From the NCBI GenBank assembly GCA_050246115.1, contig JBFWWP010000051.1, forward strand, positions 1 to 14,881: DNA of 14,881 nucleotides, given 5' to 3'. Origin of the DNA: JBFWWP01 sp050246115. GTDB taxonomy: Bacteria; Planctomycetota; UBA8108; UBA1146; JAJFFE01. Positions 1-5,159 of this stretch are shown in pieces; the stretch's first letter is position 1; each line of letters starts with the position of its first letter. The notes beneath the pieces are model-generated. The model had not been told where the DNA came from. It saw only the letters and a program-made list of their open reading frames with translations, and ran no database searches. The position numbers were made by a program, and so were the translations under genes.

Positions 1-194
1 CTCGGCCGGTTCGCTCCCGCCTCCGGGGAAGAGTGTTCGCGGGACAGCCGAACCCACGCGAACCGACCGAGCGGAGAAGCTCCGAAGGCGCCGCCCTCGC
101 TCGTCCCCTCGATCAGGACGCGCTTGTTCGTCTTGATCCAACCGCCTCTGAATGCTGCTGGGTCAGGGTCGCTGGACTGGACGGCTGGACCGCA

Positions 195-866
195 TCAACG
201 GCGGCGGCCGTTGAGAAGGCGGTTCGCCGCCTGGTTACCCTTGCTGCAGATCACCCCCGCGGTGATGGCCGCAACGACTCCGCTCAGAATCGGCAGGCCA
301 ATTAGGAAGAGAGCACTCCCAACGGCAGCTGCGGATGGATCGTCCGTCGCCGCGGGGCCGCTGATCTGGTCGACAATCACCAGAAATGCCAACCCGGTAG
401 CGCAAAGTAGCCCGACGAAGAGCAGGAGCGCAGCCTTCCAGCTCGAGTACAGCAATCCGAGAGGGCCGAAGAAGAAGGCGAGAATCACGCCCAGCACGAC
501 GTTCTTGCGGGCCGGCACGGGGGCGGCGAACGCGCGTCCGGAGGCTCGCCCGCCGTTGCGTCGAGACCCTCCTCGCCCTCTGCTGCTGACGCGTCCTCCT
601 GTCGAACGTCTCCCCGCACGCGATGGAGCGTGCCGTTGCAGAGCGACCTCCGGGGACGCGTCGGTCTCGCTCGATTCGTCTTCGTGGCCCCCGTCGTCGA
701 TCAGCGCCGGGGGGGAACACAGATCCTTGACGTCCATCAACAACCCGGACGCAAGCTCGGTCACCGAGAAGGTCAACGGCAGCTTTCCCGCATCCACCAT
801 AGCTTGCAGCTGATCAATCGAGAACGGCCCCCGTGGGCCAGACTTGGTCTGAATGGTGTACGCCAT
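195..866 (-). CDS. GYF-domain-like membrane protein with RG-rich linker
   Basis: The 223-residue product has three parts. Residues 1-50 resemble the bacterial GYF_2/DUF4339 domain (YTIQ near the start, then GPRGPFSIDQLQ and a V-x-A-G-x-L-P turn), a fold thought to bind peptides. Residues 60-118 form a low-complexity linker, acidic at first and then rich in Arg, Gly and Ser (about 82-112, RG/RGG-like). Residues 122-206 hold three hydrophobic segments (about 122-141, 144-166 and 183-206), including FFFGPLGLLY, followed by a basic tail ending RRR. The frame is open for 45 more codons upstream, but ATG at 866 is preferred: GGAG lies nine bases upstream, and the GYF-like homology begins directly there. 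The role is unknown; a membrane protein displaying a peptide-binding module is inferred from the architecture. No operon partner is visible, because the next gene on this strand starts over 400 bases away. Confidence 0.82.
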   Translation of the reverse strand: MAYTIQTKSGPRGPFSIDQLQAMVDAGKLPLTFSVTELASGLLMDVKDLCSPPALIDDGGHEDESSETDASPEVALQRHAPSRAGRRSTGGRVSSRGRGGSRRNGGRASGRAFAAPVPARKNVVLGVILAFFFGPLGLLYSSWKAALLLFVGLLCATGLAFLVIVDQISGPAATDDPSAAAVGSALFLIGLPILSGVVAAITAGVICSKGNQAANRLLNGRRR

Positions 867-875
867 GGAGTGCTT

Positions 876-879
876 CTCC
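876..879 (-). promoter_or_regulatory. Ribosome binding site of the GYF-domain gene
   Basis: The minus strand reads GGAG here, with a nine-base spacer to ATG at 866. It favours the 223-residue product over the 268-residue frame that begins at 1001, whose extra N-terminus shows no domain. Confidence 0.55.
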
Positions 880-1088
880 GAGCATTGAGTCGTAACCGGC
901 GAGTTGGCATTTCGTGGAAGCTCTCGGGACCGAAACTCGGTCACCTTGCGACAGAATGTACCGCATCTGTTGCCATGTCGCGCCAGGATGTCCTCCGTCA
1001 CGAACGCACGAAGTTCCAGGGCTTCAGGTCCGACGTTCGCTGAACTCAGCGAGAGGAAACGTCCGCGTCTCGCACCCTCAGGGATCCC

Positions 1089-1196
1089 TCAGGGGGCGGA
1101 GATGACTCGGGTCGCCGGGCCTTCCGACCAGGATCCGATGAGCTCGCCCAGCGTGGCGCCACTGGGGGTCGTGAAGTTCATCGGGATGTCGAACAC
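1089..1196 (-). CDS. Possible 35-residue small protein or gene remnant
   Basis: A GTG at 1196 opens a frame of 35 residues ending in TGA. The peptide reads V-F-D-I-P-M-N-F-T-T-P at the start and V-I-S-A-P at the end. Nearly all third codon positions are G or C, as in the real genes here, and the composition is protein-like rather than the Arg/Pro-rich pattern of shadow frames. An AGGGA lies seven bases before the GTG. The frame stays open back to a TAG at 1218-1220, giving 42 codons at most. It could be a true small protein or the C-terminal remnant of a decayed gene. It does not match the neighbouring secreted protein. No function can be assigned. Confidence 0.3.
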   Translation of the reverse strand: MFDIPMNFTTPSGATLGELIGSWSEGPATRVISAP

Positions 1197-1279
1197 CGTG
1201 AGTTCCCTGGTCTGTCGCTAGAGAGTTCGTCGAAGGACTCTCGACCTGGTCGCCACATCTGCCACGACCTCGATACGAC

Positions 1280-2383
1280 TCAGGGACATGTGACGAAGCC
1301 CGTGCACCCCAGGTTGTCCATGGTCGTATCGAGTCCGCACATCGACGGCCCGGGCAAGGGAACGGGAGGAGTTCCAAACAGCGAGTTCAGCTGCGCGATC
1401 GCATCCACCAGGTTGAGGCTGCCATCGTCGTTCGCGTCGCATCCATCGTCGCAGTGGAGAGCATTCGGCGCACCATTCGGGAACAGGTAGCCGAGGTAGA
1501 AGATGACGTCCACGAGGTTCCGAGCGCCGTCATCGTTGCAGTCCCCACGGACCAACTGCCCCTGCGGCGGGGCTACCACGTTCGCGACCTCATTGCAGGT
1601 GATCAAGACCGTGAGCGTTTGCGACGCGCCGGGGGCGAGGCTCAGATCCCACTGATAGGCAGACGTCACATCGGTCGCTGCCGAGGGAATCCCCGAGTTG
1701 TTGAGATTCGTCAGGCCCGCATCGGTCAACTCAATGATGATCGAAGGATAGGGGCCGGACTGATATGCACTGGCACCAACCCCCCGGAACTCGGAGTAGG
1801 CGCCCGTGCCATCGGTCACTCGCATGTGCGTCGGATCCCCGCCGATGAGGGTGGCGACGTCGTCATCGTCGTCGATGACGTCGAGATCGACGTAGCAGAA
1901 GAACTGCATGGATAGCGGAGCGGCGCTGGTGTTCGTGATCGTCATCTCGTGCACCGTCGTCGCCGCGCCAGCGCTGACACCGTCGGTCAAGGTCACGGAG
2001 GCCGTGGCGCTGAAGAGCGGTTCGGTGAAGCCGAGCGTCACTACGTTGCCCACGTAGGCCTCCGAGGGGGCCGGAAACGGCAATTGGCTCTCCTGGGTGG
2101 CCCCTGCGACGCGGTAGAACCACCACTGCTGAAACATGTGGTCGACCGATGGGGCCGGCTGAAACTCACCGAAGCCAGGGTTCCCGTCATAGGCCCAGCG
2201 GGAGTCTCCCTGCATCACCGCGCCCTGGCCGTGTGCTGGGCTCTGAGTCATCAGGAAGCCAAGCAAGAAAACCGAACCCCACAAGGCCCGAGACCGGGAG
2301 CCCCCGGGGCCTCCCGCTCCCGATTCGGCCAGTCCTCGAGAAGTCACGAATTGCACGCAGTCTTCGAACAGATTCCTCGACAC
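1280..2383 (-). CDS. Secreted protein with dockerin-like C-terminal tail
   Basis: The 367-residue product starts at GTG 2383, supported by GAGAGG seven bases upstream. The N-terminus is long (basic region with SRSR near residue 30), then a hydrophobic stretch at 33-46 and a likely signal cleavage around AHG-QG at 51-53, so export is expected. Residues 60-275 look beta-rich with Thr, Ser and Asn, and contain an acidic DVIDDDDD run near 168-175; no known domain was recognised. The C-terminus carries two EF-hand/dockerin-like calcium loops (D281-C-N-D-D to D292, and D316-A-N-D-D to D327), then a Pro-rich spacer and a Cys-rich end finishing CP. Six tail cysteines (282, 311, 315, 349, 360, 366) match those in the gene at 12779-14881. 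Dockerin-like repeats classically mediate protein-protein attachment; whether these do so, or act in anchoring, is unknown. Confidence 0.85.
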   Translation of the reverse strand: MSRNLFEDCVQFVTSRGLAESGAGGPGGSRSRALWGSVFLLGFLMTQSPAHGQGAVMQGDSRWAYDGNPGFGEFQPAPSVDHMFQQWWFYRVAGATQESQLPFPAPSEAYVGNVVTLGFTEPLFSATASVTLTDGVSAGAATTVHEMTITNTSAAPLSMQFFCYVDLDVIDDDDDVATLIGGDPTHMRVTDGTGAYSEFRGVGASAYQSGPYPSIIIELTDAGLTNLNNSGIPSAATDVTSAYQWDLSLAPGASQTLTVLITCNEVANVVAPPQGQLVRGDCNDDGARNLVDVIFYLGYLFPNGAPNALHCDDGCDANDDGSLNLVDAIAQLNSLFGTPPVPLPGPSMCGLDTTMDNLGCTGFVTCP

Positions 2384-2390
2384 GGGTCGT

Positions 2391-2396
2391 CCTCTC
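2391..2396 (-). promoter_or_regulatory. Ribosome binding site deciding a GTG start
   Basis: The minus strand reads GAGAGG, with seven bases to GTG at 2383. It supports a non-ATG start for the dockerin-tailed secreted protein; no ATG lies between it and the signal-peptide hydrophobic core. Confidence 0.6.
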
Positions 2397-2837
2397 GGGG
2401 GTTGGGGGCGGGCTGCCCGGCCGAGCGATCGGCGGGTAGGAAGGGCCGAGTCTACCGCGTCGAGTGCGTGCGCAAACCTAGGACACCCGCGTTTTCTGCA
2501 TCGCCAGCCTCGAGGTGGAGCCCCCCCGGCGCCTGCTCGTCACTCGGCGCCGAGGAACTGACCGCCGGGCACCGCTCTGGTCCTCGAGACGGATGGAGCT
2601 GCTCGGGCAGGTTCCGGCTTTGAGGGGGCAGTTGCGGCCCGGCTGCGGCTCGGTAGTCCCGCGTCGCCGGTTGGCGTTCTCTCCGATCGACGCCGTCACG
2701 GTAGAGGTGGCTCTTCAGCACAACGCGGGGAAGTGACTTCCGCGATCTCGTTCCGGGGCTGGGTGCGACGTAGTCAGTGTCGCGCCACGCAGTTGGTTCC
2801 AGAAATCCCCGGACAGCGTGGAGGAATCTCCCGCGCC

Positions 2838-2860
2838 GGGGGGAGTTGGGGGGGAGCGGG
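2838..2860 (+). other. Potential G-quadruplex motif
   Basis: Two long G runs (six at 2838-2843 and seven at 2848-2854) and a GGG at 2858-2860 satisfy the four-tract rule with loops AGTT, G and AGC. The motif lies about 120 bases beyond the stop of the minus-strand lipoprotein gene, on the template strand for that transcript. It might affect transcript ending or replication, but chance occurrence in GC-rich DNA is likely. Confidence 0.35.
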
Positions 2861-2981
2861 AGGCGTCACATCGGGAGTGACCGTCAGAAGGAGGGCGAAC
2901 CCTGCGAAAACGACCGGCGTCAAACCGGGGCACGCGCGGGATCGGCCGCGCGCTCGCGAACATCTGCTCGGCGTAGAGACC

Positions 2982-3680
2982 CTACTTCGCGTTCCCCTGC
3001 CGCGCCTGCTCGCAGAGCTCTCGCACACGCTCGGTGAACGCGAGTGGCTGCGTCGAGTCGAGACTGTCGATGCGCGCAATCAGGCGATCGAGGGTCTTCG
3101 TGGCCTCTGCGAATTTCAACTCGTCGAGCAACCGGACCCCTTGCTCGTACAACTGGTGCAACTCGGCAATGACTTGCTGATCGCGGACCTGGGCCAGCTC
3201 GCGCAGCTCGCGCGTGAACTCTTGGATCTCCCCGGATCGTTCACCCAACAAGAACTGCAACTGGGCGAGACGTCGGTTGAGCGCCTCGTTCTTCGGATCC
3301 CGCAACAGAGCCCTGCGCAGGACGTCCGCAGCTTCGGCGTAGCTCAGCTCGCTCACGAGCCGCTCGGCTTGGGTGAGCGCGTGGCGCGAAGCCGCTTGCC
3401 GCTCTTGCTCTGCGAGTGACATCTCCGTGAGGAGGCGCTGCGCTCGGTCGGCGGACGTGCGGGAGGGTGGAGCCTCCGGCATCGTGACCCGCGGCCTCTC
3501 AGCGCTCGGGTCGGGCGCGGGCGGACTCGCCGACACCGATTCATGCGGTGCACTCGAGCTGGGCGCAGGCGGGGTTGAGCCTGGCGAGTTCGGGTCACGC
3601 GAACTCGGCCCGGCACAGGCAGTCGATGCCACGAGCACGAACACGACCAAGCGCGCATGGATCCACAGGCTACTGGACAC
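2982..3680 (-). CDS. Putative lipoprotein with TPR-like helices
   Basis: The 232-residue product starts at GTG 3680, preceded by AGGAG with a six-base spacer. The longer frame, back to 3770, adds 30 residues that do not look like a signal sequence. The N-terminus has a basic residue (R10), a hydrophobic core (residues 11-21, LVVFVLVASTA) and Cys22. This suggests a lipoprotein signal, though S-T-A-C lacks the usual Leu at -3, so a plain signal peptide is possible. Residues 24-75 are a Ser/Pro/Ala-rich linker. Residues 78-225 are helical and charged, with two TPR-like helix pairs (about 103-138, containing AEAADVLRRALLRDPKNEAL, and 173-205, containing LKFAEATKTLDRLI). TPR-type repeats are protein-interaction scaffolds. 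An envelope-assembly or docking role is inferred, with no specific partner. It is divergent from the peptidase gene. Confidence 0.8.
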   Translation of the reverse strand: MSSSLWIHARLVVFVLVASTACAGPSSRDPNSPGSTPPAPSSSAPHESVSASPPAPDPSAERPRVTMPEAPPSRTSADRAQRLLTEMSLAEQERQAASRHALTQAERLVSELSYAEAADVLRRALLRDPKNEALNRRLAQLQFLLGERSGEIQEFTRELRELAQVRDQQVIAELHQLYEQGVRLLDELKFAEATKTLDRLIARIDSLDSTQPLAFTERVRELCEQARQGNAK

Positions 3681-3686
3681 GCTCGA

Positions 3687-3691
3687 CTCCT
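3687..3691 (-). promoter_or_regulatory. Ribosome binding site deciding a GTG start
   Basis: The minus strand reads AGGAG, within GAAGAGGAG, six bases before GTG at 3680. This is the best Shine-Dalgarno match in the window and places the start directly before the signal peptide of the putative lipoprotein. Confidence 0.7.
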
Positions 3692-3758
3692 CTTCATTCG
3701 CCGCCGGCCAAGGTCTGCGCAAGTCGAAGGCTGCCACTGGCCCCGAACTCCTCAGCGC

Positions 3759-3787
3759 CGGATAGCACACTCAAGCCGTGCAAGCAA
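3759..3787 (-). promoter_or_regulatory. Weak sigma70-like promoter for the lipoprotein gene
   Basis: On the minus strand, TTGCTT (3782-3787) and TATCCG (3759-3764) are separated by 17 bases, and TGC directly before TATCCG gives an extended -10. Each hexamer matches only three of six consensus positions. Transcription would begin about 70 bases before the GTG at 3680. Confidence 0.22.
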
Positions 3788-3851
3788 CGGGGTGGCCGGA
3801 GCCTGGAGCCGGCGGCCAATCCGGTCCGCACCGGGTAGCCGGTTCGGCGGA

Positions 3852-3865
3852 ATTCCAACTGGAAT
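3852..3865. repeat. Short inverted repeat in the divergent promoter region
   Basis: ATTCCA and TGGAAT flank a two-base centre (AC). It lies between the divergent lipoprotein and peptidase genes and has the form of an operator half-site pair. The arms are only six bases long, so chance is possible. Confidence 0.25.
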
Positions 3866-3921
3866 CGCCACTCCTGCGTTGGTGTCACTCGCCATGAATG
3901 TTACCGTGTTGGGCGTCGGCA

Positions 3922-3951
3922 AGAACGAGTGAATTCCAGAGAACGAGTGAA
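3922..3951 (+). repeat. 12-bp direct repeat before the M28 peptidase gene
   Basis: AGAACGAGTGAA occurs at 3922-3933 and again at 3940-3951, an exact repeat with an 18-base period. The second copy ends eight bases before the GGAG of the peptidase gene. Possible roles are a repressor or activator site or a translational control element; a simple tandem duplication is also possible. Confidence 0.5.
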
Positions 3952-3958
3952 CTGCAGT

Positions 3959-3962
3959 GGAG
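3959..3962 (+). promoter_or_regulatory. Ribosome binding site of the M28 peptidase gene
   Basis: GGAG lies six bases before GTG at 3969. It partly overlaps the alternative GTG at 3957, which itself has no good Shine-Dalgarno sequence. Confidence 0.5.
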
Positions 3963-3968
3963 TCGCAT

Positions 3969-5009
3969 GTGCACGCAACAGTCGGTCAACCGCGGCGCCC
4001 GTGGCTACGAGTCAATCGTTGGGTCTTCGTTCGCCTCGGCGTTCTCGTCGGAACCCTGCTCCTTGTGCCCCATTGCCTCATGATCCGCATGCCCGGGAGC
4101 AGCTATGTGGGCGCGCGCCCGACCGCGGACCCGGAAACCGTGCGCAGGCTCACCGCGGACGTGCGTCGGCTGGCCGAGGAGATCGGCGAACGCAACCTCG
4201 ACCGACCGGAACAGCTCGCGGAGGCCGAGGGCGCGATCACCCTCGCGTTCGAGGCCGCCGGCTATCGCGTCATCCGGGAACCCTACCGGGTCGGTGAACG
4301 CGAAGTCGCCAACCTCAGCGTAACGGTCGCTGGGAGCGTCCCAAACGCCCCCATCCTCTTGATCGGTGCCCACTACGACTCCGACATCGATTGCCCGGCG
4401 GCGAACGACAACGGCACCGGCGTGGCCGCGCTCCTCGAACTCGCACGAAGGTTTCGGACCCGGACTCCGCCGATCACGGTGCGATTCGTCGCGTTCGTCA
4501 ATGAGGAACCGCCCTACTTCCAAACGGATGCAATGGGAAGCCGCGTGTGTGCGCGCAATTGCCGAGCGCGTGGAGAGGAGATCTTGGGGATGATCTCCCT
4601 CGAGACCATGGGTTACTACTCCGACGAGGAGGGCAGCCAGAAGTATCCTCCGCCGTTGAGCTTGGTGTATCCGTCCCGTGGCAACTTCATCGCGTTCGTG
4701 GGCAACGTCAGTTCCCGCGGCTGGGTGAGGCGGCTGATCGGCCTCTACCGAGAACACGCACAGTTTCCATCCGAAGGCGCGGCTCTTCCCGAGAGCCTAC
4801 CCGGAGTTGGCTGGTCGGATCATTGGTCTTTCTGGCAAGAAGGCTACCCGGCGTTGATGGTGACCGACACCGCCCCGTTTCGCTATCCGCATTACCACCA
4901 GCGCACCGACACTGTCGACAAAGTCGACTTCGAGCGGCTGGCGACCGTGGTAGACGGACTCGATCGGGCGCTGGTGGCACTGAGCGAAGAGTCGCGCGAT
5001 CGAGACTGA
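3969..5009 (+). CDS. Membrane-anchored M28-family zinc peptidase
   Basis: The 346-residue product is an M28 (aminopeptidase Y/S-like) metallopeptidase, which removes N-terminal residues or acts on related substrates using two zinc ions. All expected metal and catalytic positions are visible: H135 and D137 in AHYDSD, bridging D147 in ANDNGTG, the catalytic and ligand pair E179-E180 in VNEEP, E212 in SLETMGYYS, and H310 in PHYHQRTDT. GNFIAFVGN and GWSDHWSFW are also typical of this branch. A hydrophobic segment at about 19-38 near the N-terminus predicts an inner-membrane anchor or uncleaved signal, with the catalytic domain outside the cytoplasm. Starts at GTG 3969 (GGAG six bases upstream) or GTG 3957 (four residues longer) are both possible. 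It is divergent from the lipoprotein gene and convergent with the molybdoenzyme operon. The substrate is unknown. Confidence 0.92.
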   Translation: MHATVGQPRRPWLRVNRWVFVRLGVLVGTLLLVPHCLMIRMPGSSYVGARPTADPETVRRLTADVRRLAEEIGERNLDRPEQLAEAEGAITLAFEAAGYRVIREPYRVGEREVANLSVTVAGSVPNAPILLIGAHYDSDIDCPAANDNGTGVAALLELARRFRTRTPPITVRFVAFVNEEPPYFQTDAMGSRVCARNCRARGEEILGMISLETMGYYSDEEGSQKYPPPLSLVYPSRGNFIAFVGNVSSRGWVRRLIGLYREHAQFPSEGAALPESLPGVGWSDHWSFWQEGYPALMVTDTAPFRYPHYHQRTDTVDKVDFERLATVVDGLDRALVALSEESRDRD

Positions 5010-5082
5010 GCCCCCCCGTTCCGCGCAGCCAACGAGCCAGTCCGGTGCGCAAGATCCGTGACGGACTCGGCGATCCACCTCG

Positions 5083-5119
5083 TCGTGGCCCCGTGCCCGC
5101 GCCGAGAACGACGCCACGA
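5083..5119. terminator. Weak bidirectional hairpin between convergent genes
   Basis: TCGTGGC at 5083-5089 can pair with GCCACGA at 5113-5119 (seven base pairs, 23-base loop). It lies between the convergent peptidase and molybdoenzyme genes. No T tract follows on either strand, so intrinsic termination is doubtful. Confidence 0.18.
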
Positions 5120-5159
5120 TACCGTCAGCGGTGCTTGCGGAGTTAGGAGACGCCCAAGG

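Larger units (their letters stand above)
867..1279. other. Intergenic region, mostly empty
   Basis: This 413-base stretch lies between two minus-strand genes. It should carry the promoter of the GYF-domain gene and the 3' end of the secreted-protein transcript. No clear promoter or terminator was recognised. The only coding-like signal is the short ORF at 1089-1196 on the minus strand. Plus-strand frames here are rich in Arg and Ser and look non-coding. Confidence 0.5.
2384..2981. other. Gene-poor stretch with G-rich tracts
   Basis: The 598 bases lie between two minus-strand genes, upstream of the secreted protein and downstream of the lipoprotein gene. Open frames on both strands are Arg/Pro/Ser-rich and look like GC-driven artefacts. 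Two weak items stand out: a canonical G-quadruplex pattern at 2838-2860 and a 49-codon TTG-initiated frame at 2774-2923 (-) with a hydrophobic start. No promoter or terminator was recognised with confidence. Confidence 0.5.

Noticed and set aside
1..194. Left-edge stretch as part of a gene
   Set aside because: Short Arg/Pro-rich open frames only, and no motif or Shine-Dalgarno sequence; nothing could be supported.
867..1001. 45-codon N-terminal extension of the GYF-domain protein
   Set aside because: The GYF-like homology and a Shine-Dalgarno sequence both point to ATG 866.
2733..3419. 228-codon plus-strand frame across the lipoprotein gene
   Set aside because: Shadow of the minus-strand gene, which has a strong ribosome binding site and a signal sequence.
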